From NCBI RefSeq assembly GCF_003096275.1, contig NZ_QENQ01000001.1, forward strand, positions 2,640,920-2,704,919: a stretch of DNA of 64,000 bases, read 5' to 3'. Positions 46,374 through 54,383 of this stretch are shown here, in pieces. This DNA comes from Sphingomonas pokkalii. GTDB lineage: Bacteria > Pseudomonadota > Alphaproteobacteria > Sphingomonadales > Sphingomonadaceae. The translations under genes were made by a program, and so were the position numbers. The notes below the pieces were generated by a model. That model worked only from the letters and a program-made list of their open reading frames with translations. It searched no databases and was not told where the DNA came from. The first letter of the stretch is position 1, and each line of letters opens with the position of its first letter.

Positions 46374-47009
46374 TTACGAAAGGCTGCGCAGATAGTCGCT
46401 GATCGCCGCGTCCTGCGAATTGGCGTAGAAATATTCGGCAAACTTCTCGCCGGCGATCGCCGCGCGCAGCAGGTCCTGGTCCACCGTCTTCAGCACGGTG
46501 AGCATGTCGTTGCAGGTCACCCGCTTGAGGTCCGAAAGGATGCCGCGGTTCTTGCGCATGATCTCGGCGCGCTCCTTCGGATAGCCGAGCCCGCGCTCGC
46601 CTTCGAACAGCTTGCGGTACACGTCTTCCAGGTTCAGCTCCGCCGCCCAGCCAAAGCCCTTGGCATAGGGCATCGAAATCGCGTTGCCGTCGTTGATCTG
46701 GCCGAACAGGAAGGCGTCGGTCGGGTCGATGACCAGCCCGCAGAATACGCCCGGCATGGCGTTGCAGGCGAGCATCGATCCCATGCCGGTACCGCAGCCG
46801 GTGACGACGAAATCTACCGCCTTGGAATTGAGCAGGATGCCGGCGAGCAGGCCGTTCATCACATAGGTCAGCGAGGCGGCGTCCTCCGCCGAATACATGC
46901 CATAGTTGAACACCTGATGGCCCAGCGGTTCGGCAACGTTGGACAGCGCCTTGTGGATGACGCCGTTCTTCGCCGCTTGGCTGTTCTCGCTTATCAGCGC
47001 AATCTTCAT
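46374..47009 (-). CDS. RpiB/LacA/LacB-family isomerase, probable DKI isomerase (DhuI-like)
   Basis: A 211-residue protein of the RpiB fold (KIALISENSQAAKN, TGCGTGMGSMLACN, and RKNRGILSDLK near the end). In KduI-lacking bacteria an RpiB-fold enzyme, DhuI, converts 4-deoxy-5-hexosulose uronate (DKI) to DKII, with the KduD-like DhuD as partner. Placement directly before kduD and kdgK, and absence of a KduI gene, make that role likely here. ATG 47009 has GAGG four bases upstream. An ACCGGT operator candidate stands 25 bases before the start. Confidence 0.75.
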   Translation of the reverse strand: MKIALISENSQAAKNGVIHKALSNVAEPLGHQVFNYGMYSAEDAASLTYVMNGLLAGILLNSKAVDFVVTGCGTGMGSMLACNAMPGVFCGLVIDPTDAFLFGQINDGNAISMPYAKGFGWAAELNLEDVYRKLFEGERGLGYPKERAEIMRKNRGILSDLKRVTCNDMLTVLKTVDQDLLRAAIAGEKFAEYFYANSQDAAISDYLRSLS

Positions 47010-47033
47010 GATCCTCGTCCCTTCTGCGTGAAT

Positions 47034-47047
47034 AGACACCGGTTACC
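47034..47047. promoter_or_regulatory. ACCGGT-type operator candidate upstream of the KDG operon
   Basis: AGACACCGGTTACC (10 of 14 matches to TGACACCGGTGTCA), 25 bases before the first gene of the isomerase-kduD-kdgK-esterase unit, close enough to overlap its promoter or transcript start. Confidence 0.45.
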
Positions 47048-47177
47048 ACACTAGGCGGGGCAGCGCTCGTGTTTTTGCGGGTGGGGCAAGCATCTTGACC
47101 ACCACACCTATATTTTCAACCACTTATCCGGATGTACCGGCCGCGACGAAGCTGGACGCCTTCGTCCCAACGCTCGC

Positions 47178-47199
47178 CATCCCGGCAATAGCCGGGATG
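47178..47199. repeat. REP-like hairpin (CATCCCGGC..GCCGGGATG)
   Basis: CATCCCGGC, AATA, GCCGGGATG. The same ATCCCGGC core recurs in the element at 59848-59941. It lies between the uxaC end and the isomerase promoter and may also stop transcription from uxaC. Confidence 0.65.
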
Positions 47200-47215
47200 A
47201 CGGCGATGGCGCGCG

Positions 47216-48640
47216 TTACGCCGACGTTCCGAGCTTATAGGCCTTGCGCACCAGCCCGTTCGTAAGCTCGAACGCGAGTTCGGCCGCCTCCCAATCGTGC
47301 AGCCGCCCTTCGGCGACCAGCTGCGCCAGGAAGCCGCAATCGATCCGCCGGGCAACGTCATGCCGCGCCGGGATCGACAGGAAGGCACGGGTATCGTCAT
47401 TGAAGCCGACGGTGTTGTAGAAGCCTGCCGTCTCGGTCACCTGCTCGCGGAAGCGGCGCATCCCTTCGGGGCTGTCATGGAACCACCAGGCCGGACCGAG
47501 CTTCAGGCACGGATAATGGCCGGCGAGCGGCGCCAGTTCGCGCGCATAGACCGTCTCGTCGAGCGTGAAGAGGATGATCGAAAGCGCGGTCGAGGTGCCG
47601 AAGCGATCGAGCAGCGGCTTCAGGCCATGGACATAGTCGGTCGCCATCGGAATGTCCGCGCCCTTGTCGCGGCCATGGCTGGCGAACAGGCCGCCATTAT
47701 GGTTGCGGAAGCTGCCGGGGTGGATCTGCATCACCATCCCGTCCTCGACGCTCATCGCCGCCATTTCGGTGAGCATCTGCGCGCGGAACAGCTCGGCATC
47801 GGCTGGCGTCCAGTCGCTGCCCAGGATCTTGGCGAACAGCGCGGCGGCTTCGGCCTTGCTCAGGTTCGCGGTGCGGGCGGTGGGGTGGCCATGGTCGGTG
47901 GCGGTGGCGCCGGCGGCGCGGAAATCGGCGCGGCGCTTGGCGTGTGCCGCGAGATAGCCGTCCCAGCTGTACACGTCCTCGCCGGTCTTCTCGGCGAAGA
48001 TCTTGAGCGCACCGTGGAACTGCTCATGCTCCACGTCGATCACCGCATCCGGGCGATAGGTGGTGACGACGCGCCCGCCCCAACCCGATTCCCGGATCGC
48101 GTGGTGCGGCGAGAGGTCATCCTGCGGCCCCTCGGTGGTGGCGAGGAACTCGATGTTGAAGCGGTCGAACAGCGCGCGCGGGCGGAAATCGTCGCTCGCC
48201 AGCTTGGCGTTGATCGTATCGTAATAGAAATCCGCCGTGCCACCATCCAGTGCCACCTCGAAGCCGAACACCTCGCCGAACACATGGCCCAGCCACATGG
48301 CGGAAGGCGTGCCGCGGAACAGGTACAGATGCTCGGCAAAGGTGCGCCACGCCGCGCGCGGGTCGGTCGCCGGCATGCCGGCCTTGCTCGGCACGCACAG
48401 CGCATCCAGCGACACGCCCTGCGAATAGAGCATGCGGTAGATATAATGATCGGGCGAGAGCAGCAGCTCGGTGGCGTTCGACCAGTTGGCGTTGGTCGAG
48501 AACCAGGTGGGATCGGTATGGCCGTGCGGGCTGATGATCGGCAAGCCCGCGACCTGGGCATAGAGTTCGCGCGCAATCGCACGGGTGCGGTCCTCGGCCG
48601 GCAACAGCCGGTCGGGATCGAGCTTGAGGGGCTTGGCCAT
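47216..48640 (-). CDS. uxaC: Uronate (glucuronate/galacturonate) isomerase
   Basis: A 474-residue protein of full UxaC length. N-terminal metal motif SPHGHTDP, conserved WFSTNANWSNATELL, and the C-terminal HDVARRIDCGFLAQLV all match the family. It converts D-galacturonate to tagaturonate or D-glucuronate to fructuronate. The next enzymes (UxaB/UxaA or UxuB/UxuA) are not in the window. CGGAG precedes the ATG. It is third in the hydratase-transporter-uxaC operon. Confidence 0.92.
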   Translation of the reverse strand: MAKPLKLDPDRLLPAEDRTRAIARELYAQVAGLPIISPHGHTDPTWFSTNANWSNATELLLSPDHYIYRMLYSQGVSLDALCVPSKAGMPATDPRAAWRTFAEHLYLFRGTPSAMWLGHVFGEVFGFEVALDGGTADFYYDTINAKLASDDFRPRALFDRFNIEFLATTEGPQDDLSPHHAIRESGWGGRVVTTYRPDAVIDVEHEQFHGALKIFAEKTGEDVYSWDGYLAAHAKRRADFRAAGATATDHGHPTARTANLSKAEAAALFAKILGSDWTPADAELFRAQMLTEMAAMSVEDGMVMQIHPGSFRNHNGGLFASHGRDKGADIPMATDYVHGLKPLLDRFGTSTALSIILFTLDETVYARELAPLAGHYPCLKLGPAWWFHDSPEGMRRFREQVTETAGFYNTVGFNDDTRAFLSIPARHDVARRIDCGFLAQLVAEGRLHDWEAAELAFELTNGLVRKAYKLGTSA

Positions 48641-48667
48641 GGGTACTCCGGAAACTTTGGTTTGAAA

Positions 48668-49957
48668 TCAGGCACTCATGTCGACACGGGCAAGCCGCGG
48701 CGACAGGAAATGCACGCAGGCCAGCGCCACGAAATAGGCACTCCCCGCCACCGCAAACAACGGCCAGTAACTACCGACTCGCGCCAGCACCTCGCCGGCA
48801 TAGAAGGACATCAGGATGCCCCCTAGCGCGCCGACGGTGCCGCCGATGCCGATCACCGAACCGACCGCGCCGCGCGGGAACATGTCCGCGGGCAGCGCAT
48901 AGAGGTTCGCCGAGAAGGCCTGGTGCGCCGCGGTCGCGATGCCGATCACGCCCACTGCCATCCACACGCTGCTCAGCGATTCCGCGAACAGCACCGGGAG
49001 CACCGCGAAGGCGCAGACCAGCATCGTGATCTTGCGCGCGACATTGGCCGTGTAGCCCGCGCGCATCAGCCGCGAGGACAGCCAGCCGCCGGCGACGCTG
49101 CCCATGTCGGATACGAGATAGATTGCCGCCAGCGGCAGGCCGAAGGTCTTGAGATCCAGATGATAGCGCTCGAACAGATAGCCCGGCAGCCAGAACAGGA
49201 AGAACCACCAGATCGGATCGATGAAGAACTTGCCCAGCGCATAGGCCCAGGTCTCGCGCTTGGTGAGCACCGAACCATAGCCGAGCTTCACGACGGGATC
49301 CGCCGGGTCCTGCTCAATCCAGGCCAGCTCGCCCTCGGTCACCTTGGGATGTTCGCGCGGGCTGCGATACAGCGTCCACCAGGCGATCAGCCATACGAAG
49401 CTGAGGACGCCCGTGATCACGAACGCCGAACGCCAGCCCCAGGCCAGCACCATGTACGGGATGACGAGCGGGGTGAGAACCGCGCCGATATTCGCCCCGG
49501 CATTGAAAACGCCGATCGCGAAGGCACGCTCCTTGGCCGGAAACCATTCGGTCACGGCCTTGATGCCTGCCGGAAAGTTACCCGATTCGCCGATGCCCAG
49601 GGCGAAGCGGGCAAGGGCGAAGTGCATCAGGCTGTGGGCCGCGCCATGAAGGATGTGCGCGACCTGCCAGATCACGAAGGCGATGGTATAGCCCACCCGC
49701 GCGCCGACCTGGTCCACCACCTTGCCGAAGATGATGTAGCCCACCGCATAGGCGAACTGGAACCAGATGATGACGCCGGCAAAGTCCTGCTCGGTCCAGT
49801 GCAGGTCGGCCATCAGCGTGGGCTTGAGCACGCCGATCATCTGGCGATCGACATAATTGATGATCGTGGCCGCGAACAGCAACCCACAGATCACCCAGCG
49901 ATATCGCCCCACCCGCGTCGCGGCACTGTGCACCGTCGCTTCGCCCTGCTTCGCCAT
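48668..49957 (-). CDS. exuT: MFS hexuronate transporter (ExuT-like)
   Basis: A 429-residue carrier with about 12 membrane segments. The N-terminal WVICGLLFAATIINYVDRQMI and FAYAVGYIIFGKVVDQVGAR are typical of the anion:cation symporter family that includes ExuT, and GESGNFPAGIKAVTEWFP is the family signature. GGAGAGG lies just before ATG 49957. It lies 27 bases from uxaC, so hexuronates are the likely cargo. Confidence 0.83.
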   Translation of the reverse strand: MAKQGEATVHSAATRVGRYRWVICGLLFAATIINYVDRQMIGVLKPTLMADLHWTEQDFAGVIIWFQFAYAVGYIIFGKVVDQVGARVGYTIAFVIWQVAHILHGAAHSLMHFALARFALGIGESGNFPAGIKAVTEWFPAKERAFAIGVFNAGANIGAVLTPLVIPYMVLAWGWRSAFVITGVLSFVWLIAWWTLYRSPREHPKVTEGELAWIEQDPADPVVKLGYGSVLTKRETWAYALGKFFIDPIWWFFLFWLPGYLFERYHLDLKTFGLPLAAIYLVSDMGSVAGGWLSSRLMRAGYTANVARKITMLVCAFAVLPVLFAESLSSVWMAVGVIGIATAAHQAFSANLYALPADMFPRGAVGSVIGIGGTVGALGGILMSFYAGEVLARVGSYWPLFAVAGSAYFVALACVHFLSPRLARVDMSA

Positions 49958-49990
49958 CACCTCTCCAATCCCACTCGGCCGCAACCGGAA

Positions 49991-50782
49991 TCAGGCGATC
50001 CCGATCCTGCATTCGATACGCCTGCCCGACCCGAACGTCGCCTCCACCTTTGCCCCCGGGCGAACCGGGTGGACGCCGGTGACGGCGCCGGTTGAAATCC
50101 ACTGTCCTTCGGCCAGCTGCAACCCTTGCCGGGCCGCCAGTTCGAACAGAAAGCGTACCGCCCCGATCGGGCCGTCGAGCATCGCGCCCGCCGTCCCCGT
50201 TCCAGCAACTTCCCCGTCGATCGATAGCGATACCGGCCAGCTTAGGAAATCCTCTTCAGAAGATATACGGTATCCGATCAGCAAGCCATTATTGTTTCCG
50301 AAGTCCGAGACCGTCACTGCGGGGCCGTGCGCGTTGATCCCGGAAAAGGGCGAACTGGCTATTTCGATGCCCACCCGGAGTTCGGCGATGTAAGGGAGTA
50401 TCTCCGCATTGCTCCACGCACGGCCAAAATCGACCGGAAGCGATCCGAGCTGAACGATATACTCCGCCTCCGCCGCACCGAAGCCGTTCTGAAAGATCGG
50501 CATCTCCGGTACCTGCCCAGCTTCCGGCCAGACCAGGCTTTCCGTGAAGATCGGGCCGGCAAGTCGGTTCGCACCATAACGCTCGACCAGAGCATCGGGC
50601 ACACGCCCCACCTTCCACCCGGCGACGGACTGGCCGAACAGCGCGATCGCCCTTGCCTGGATGGCATAGGCCTCCTCCAGCGTTGCCGGCATAGTCCCCG
50701 GATACTCCGCAAAACCCTGCTTGGCGCGACGTGCCGCCACAAATGCCTGGGCGATGGTCTCCGCCGTCCCTTGCTCCGCCAA
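49991..50782 (-). CDS. 2-keto-4-pentenoate hydratase-like protein (FAH superfamily)
   Basis: A 263-residue protein related to MhpD/DmpE hydratases: GWKVG, AAEAEYIVQLG with acidic metal ligands, ELRVGIEIASSP, SDFGNNNGLLIG and GAVTGVHPV. The natural reaction of the family is hydration or decarboxylation of keto-enoic acids. In a uronate operon it may act on a keto-deoxy acid, but this is not established. The only in-frame start that keeps the N-terminus is TTG 50782, with AGGA next to it. First gene of the operon with the transporter and uxaC. Confidence 0.7.
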   Translation of the reverse strand: MAEQGTAETIAQAFVAARRAKQGFAEYPGTMPATLEEAYAIQARAIALFGQSVAGWKVGRVPDALVERYGANRLAGPIFTESLVWPEAGQVPEMPIFQNGFGAAEAEYIVQLGSLPVDFGRAWSNAEILPYIAELRVGIEIASSPFSGINAHGPAVTVSDFGNNNGLLIGYRISSEEDFLSWPVSLSIDGEVAGTGTAGAMLDGPIGAVRFLFELAARQGLQLAEGQWISTGAVTGVHPVRPGAKVEATFGSGRRIECRIGIA

Positions 50783-50994
50783 TGTCCTGTTCCCTTTCCG
50801 TCAATCATTCCCTTGCGCCGCTGCCCATGGAGGCAGAAACGCCACGCCCGCCAGGGCGTTCGCGGCGCCCCGGGCGCCCATCGCCGCGCAGGGCGCGGCA
50901 AAGACACCGAATGGGAGCAACCGGACCTGCAGCCCCCCGGAGGAAGATTTCGCCGTGGATGCCCTTTCCGGTAGAGAGGAACCGCCCTACAAAC

Positions 50995-51008
50995 TGATAC
51001 CGGTGTCA
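50995..51008. promoter_or_regulatory. ACCGGT-type operator candidate (best match)
   Basis: TGATACCGGTGTCA differs from the perfect palindrome TGACACCGGTGTCA at a single base. It lies 213 bases before the hydratase-exuT-uxaC operon. Confidence 0.55.
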
Positions 51009-51238
51009 AAAGGCATCGTCAACGCCCTTGCCGCGCACGACATGAACGGAGCCCGCGCTGCGTGGTCGGACGCCTATCGACGGGAATCCTTCCGCCAAAT
51101 ATCGGGTAGCCCCGCAACAGCCCTTGACGATGAAACCGGAAGGCCGCGCCAGCGCCGCCCGGCGTCTGCTCCCCCTTTCCGGAACGCGCGCGAAGGGTGG
51201 GCATGAACGGCATCGATCCTCTCCAATCCGGCCATTGC

Positions 51239-51252
51239 TGACACCGGTTGCA
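51239..51252. promoter_or_regulatory. ACCGGT-type operator candidate, distal
   Basis: TGACACCGGTTGCA matches 12 of 14 consensus bases. It is 244 bases from the previous site, a spacing that would allow DNA looping by a tetrameric LacI-type protein. Confidence 0.5.
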
Positions 51253-51315
51253 GCGAAGAGTGAAGGGAGACCCGCCAACGGTCAAGCCCAGCTGCGACGG
51301 AACGTTGGGCCGCGA

Positions 51316-52374
51316 TCAGGCGGCGGCGCGCAATGCCTGCTCCAGGGCGGCGAATTCGCCCGCTTTGTCCGCAATGCCAAGGCCTTGATACAGGATCGCA
51401 AGATTACCCGCAGCAAGATAGCTGCCGCAGCCCGGCACCGAACCATCAAGGTTCGGCTGTTCGCCGATGGCGAGGCACCGCAACCAAGCGCCCTCGGCAA
51501 CCGGCAACAGCTGGTCGAGGGCGATCTCGGGATTCCGTCCTGCCCAGTCGAGATACAGGCCTGCAACCGCGAAGTAGAAATCTGGAGAATCGGGCCAGGC
51601 GAACTGTTCGGCATCGACCAGCGCCAACGCTTCCTCGAAGCGTTCCGCCTGCTTGAGTGCCTGGATCGCCGAAAGCACGATGGCATGGCGATACGCTGCG
51701 TCGGGCCCTACGCCGCGATACGCCGTCCGCAACGCTTCCGCGGCGCCTGCCGGATCCCCGCGCACCAGGCGCTCGCGTCCAAGCTGGTACCAGAGATAGG
51801 TGTCGCCGGGATCGTCCTGCAGCGAGCGTTCCAGCAGCAACAGGTTACGGCCGCTCTTCCGCGCCAGTTGCGCCTCGACATAACCATCATGCCCGACTTC
51901 CAGCGCGAGCGGAACGAAGGGCAGGTCGGAAATCGGGTGTTCATGGATCCGTCCGGCATAGCGCACGCCGCGCGGCAGGATGCGGGGCAGAAAGCGCCGG
52001 GTTGGCTCGCCGCTCCCACTTTCGTTAAGGATGCGGATGCAGCCGACAAAACGGGGCGGCTGCACCGCGACAGGCGGCAACACCGCAGGTGCGAGCGCGT
52101 CGATGCCGCCGGCCAGCCATTCATCAGCGTCGAGCACGAGGTTCCAATCGGCGTCCGAGCGATCGAGTGCGGCGTTACGGGCAACCGAGAAATCATCCCG
52201 CCAGGCGAAGTCATGCACTTCGGCACCGAGCCGAAAGGCGATGTCGCGGGTATCGTCGGTCGATCCGGTATCGACGACGATCATGCGGTCGACATGGGGG
52301 CGCACGCTTTCCAGGCAACGCGCAATGCTGCGCGCCTCGTCGCGGGCGATCATCACCAAAGCCAACCGCGTCAC
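51316..52374 (-). CDS. Glycosyltransferase family 2 with C-terminal TPR-like helices
   Basis: A 352-residue protein. The N-terminal GT-A domain shows LVMIARDEARSIARCLES, DTGSTDDT and LVLDADEWL (the DxD metal/nucleotide site). The second half (from about residue 185) is alpha-helical with TPR-like repeats such as GDTYLWYQLGRERLVRGD. Such proteins transfer sugars, often onto surface glycans or proteins. It starts with GTG 52374. It lies 106 bases below the cupin gene on the same strand and may be the last gene of the receptor-SapC-cupin unit. Confidence 0.8.
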   Translation of the reverse strand: MTRLALVMIARDEARSIARCLESVRPHVDRMIVVDTGSTDDTRDIAFRLGAEVHDFAWRDDFSVARNAALDRSDADWNLVLDADEWLAGGIDALAPAVLPPVAVQPPRFVGCIRILNESGSGEPTRRFLPRILPRGVRYAGRIHEHPISDLPFVPLALEVGHDGYVEAQLARKSGRNLLLLERSLQDDPGDTYLWYQLGRERLVRGDPAGAAEALRTAYRGVGPDAAYRHAIVLSAIQALKQAERFEEALALVDAEQFAWPDSPDFYFAVAGLYLDWAGRNPEIALDQLLPVAEGAWLRCLAIGEQPNLDGSVPGCGSYLAAGNLAILYQGLGIADKAGEFAALEQALRAAA

Positions 52375-52480
52375 GCCAGATCTGCCCCTCGATCGCGTCG
52401 GCCGGAATCGTCCGAACCAACCCTGCCATTATAGAGGGGCAAGCGCGAATGCGGCACAAACAAGCGAAACGATGCCAGCC

Positions 52481-53521
52481 TTACCGATTGAGCCGGTTGA
52501 GTAATTGCGCCCGCAGCCGGCGCGCCTGCACGGCATCGATCGGCGCCAACGGCCCTCGCACGGCTTCCGGCAGATGCGCACCTGCCTGCTCGGATGCGCC
52601 GAACACATAATAGTCGAAGAGCGCCTGCCAGGCCCGCTTCTCGGGCGCAGGGCGATCGCGCAGGCTAAGCAGTGCGTGAAGCAACGTGATCTGCGGGGTA
52701 TCCAGCCAGGCAGGGCTGGTATTCCACCAATAGTTCACCAGCACGTTGAATGGCCCCAGCGCCTCGACATGGTGCCACCACATCGCCGGATAGAAGAGCA
52801 GGTCGCCAGGCTCCATCTCCGCCACCTGCGCGGTGGCCATCGCGTCCCGGAAGCCGGGATAGCGCGCGAAATCCGGCGCCGCAAAATCCACCATGCTGAC
52901 CACCTGACCACCGGGCGTCGGCTCCAGCGGCCCTGGATAGAGGTTGGCCACCTGGTCCGGCGGAAACAGGGTAAAGCGCCGCCGCCCGACTGCGCAGACC
53001 GCAAGATTGTGCGACATGTCGTAATGGCAGCTGGCAATGGTGCGATTGCCGATCCAGATACTGGCCAGCGGCGGATGCGCGTCGAACATGGCGTGGTTGA
53101 GCACCAGGTCGTTTTCGCGCCGGAAGCCGGGCAGATAGGCATCCAGGTCGGTCGATCCGACGTAGAAGCTGGGGCCGCCCGCCGCTTCGATCTGTGGCCG
53201 CATCTCGTCCAGCAACGCCGTCAGTGCTTCGCGCCGGCCACTGAAGTTCAGGCCCGCCCCATCCTCGGTGTAGAAAAACCGACCGCCAATCTCCGGTGCG
53301 CCGCGAAAGGTGACGACCGGGCGGCCGGCATCGAAACGCTTCAGCGCGTCCAGCGCGGCGTCCGTCGATCGGAGGCCCGCACGTACCAGCGGCCAATCTG
53401 CGGCGATGCCCTTCAGCAGCACCGGCGCCTGTGCCGCCATCAGCGCGTCATAGGGAATTGCATCCGGAGCGACGGCTTCGATCACCTGCACCGAAGGTGC
53501 CGCGGCGGCGACGACGTTCAC
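52481..53521 (-). CDS. Cupin-like / JmjC-type (Cupin_8) protein, second copy
   Basis: A 346-residue paralogue of the cupin at 19235-20254, sharing GGRFFYTEDGAGLNF, GRRRFTLFPPDQVANLY and MWWHHVEALGPFN. The Fe(II) ligands are probably HYD in CHYDMSHN and the His of WWHHV. It starts at GTG 53521, which overlaps the SapC stop as GTGA. Its position after a TBDR and SapC gene repeats a module common in sphingomonads and Caulobacter. Confidence 0.78.
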   Translation of the reverse strand: MNVVAAAAPSVQVIEAVAPDAIPYDALMAAQAPVLLKGIAADWPLVRAGLRSTDAALDALKRFDAGRPVVTFRGAPEIGGRFFYTEDGAGLNFSGRREALTALLDEMRPQIEAAGGPSFYVGSTDLDAYLPGFRRENDLVLNHAMFDAHPPLASIWIGNRTIASCHYDMSHNLAVCAVGRRRFTLFPPDQVANLYPGPLEPTPGGQVVSMVDFAAPDFARYPGFRDAMATAQVAEMEPGDLLFYPAMWWHHVEALGPFNVLVNYWWNTSPAWLDTPQITLLHALLSLRDRPAPEKRAWQALFDYYVFGASEQAGAHLPEAVRGPLAPIDAVQARRLRAQLLNRLNR

Positions 53522-54240
53522 CGTTCGCCTGCCTGCCCGTTCTTGCGCTCGATCAGCGCCGTGACATTGCCGATCGAACTTGCCACCATATAGGCTTGGC
53601 CCAACACGCTGGCCCGGTGCAGCCGTTCTAGCCCCGCGGTGCTCAGCGCGTCGAGCCGGTCGCGCGACAGTATCAGGAAACCTTCGATCACGTAGCGGCG
53701 CGCATCGTGCAGCGTCACTTCGATCGCGCTGGCCTCGAACAGGTCGAGTTCCCGGAACAGCGCATAGATCGGCGCTGCGGCGGCGATGCCGGCGTGAATC
53801 CGCCCCAGCACCTTCGATACATGCTCAAGATACGGACTCGCGCCCCCCTGCGGGAGGAACAGCAGTTCGCCGTCCACCGCGCCGACGCGCGGATCATCCA
53901 GATCGATATGAACGGTCGGGCCCTCTTCCGCACCCGCCGTATCGGCAGGTATGCCGATCGAGAACGGGCCGCGCTGCTGCAACGCCGGAACATAACGGCT
54001 GGTCCAGCGCGTCCCGTCGAAGAACAGGTTCTCGTCACGGTCGAGCCCGGTCAGGATAACGGCCTGCAACCCCTCCTGCGGCTCTTCGCGGAACAGGATC
54101 GGAAACGCACGCTGCGCCGCCTCGAACTCGGTCGGGAAGATCAGTTGCTGGTTGGCGGCATCGCCGAACTCCGCGCCGTGGCGAAACGCGACCCGAAGGT
54201 CCTGGTGCAGCACGTTGTCGAGTGCGACCGGTCTTGTCAT
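53518..54240 (-). CDS. SapC family protein
   Basis: A 240-residue protein with SapC-family features: LIFPTEFEAAQRAFPILFRE, GLQAVILTGLDRDENLFF, RYVPALQQRGPFSIGI and a C-terminal helical region. The family is named after a Campylobacter S-layer-associated protein, but its molecular role is not established. It occurs repeatedly beside TBDRs and cupin-like proteins. ATG 54240 gives the conserved N-terminus; it is 143 bases from the receptor stop, with a terminator-like hairpin between, so read-through may be partial. Confidence 0.8.
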   Translation of the reverse strand: MTRPVALDNVLHQDLRVAFRHGAEFGDAANQQLIFPTEFEAAQRAFPILFREEPQEGLQAVILTGLDRDENLFFDGTRWTSRYVPALQQRGPFSIGIPADTAGAEEGPTVHIDLDDPRVGAVDGELLFLPQGGASPYLEHVSKVLGRIHAGIAAAAPIYALFRELDLFEASAIEVTLHDARRYVIEGFLILSRDRLDALSTAGLERLHRASVLGQAYMVASSIGNVTALIERKNGQAGER

Positions 54241-54332
54241 GTAACCTGCTTCCTTTTTCCGTGCGATCGGCGCCGTCGCCCTTTCGGGCAACCATGGCCG
54301 AAAGCCGATGGAGCCTCAACGGGCAAGCGAAA

Positions 54333-54357
54333 GGGCCGCTGCACAAGGCAGCGACCC
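54333..54357 (-). terminator. Hairpin between receptor and sapC
   Basis: On the minus strand: GGGTCGCTGC, loop CTTGT, GCAGCGGCCC (one G-U), then TTTCG. A short T run makes it a moderate terminator, giving more receptor than SapC mRNA. Confidence 0.55.
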
Positions 54358-54383
54358 TCCCTCTCCTATCGCACTCCGATGCC

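Larger units (their letters stand above)
50783..51315. other. Long leader/promoter region of the uronate transport operon
   Basis: These 533 bases contain no credible gene; the open frames lack family signals and ribosome sites. It holds two ACCGGT-type operator candidates, 213 and 457 bases before the hydratase start. Confidence 0.5.

Noticed and set aside
50721..51206. Open frame of 161 codons between the hydratase and the glycosyltransferase
   Set aside because: No family signal, no ribosome site, overlaps the hydratase start antisense, and contains an operator-like palindrome; more likely non-coding.
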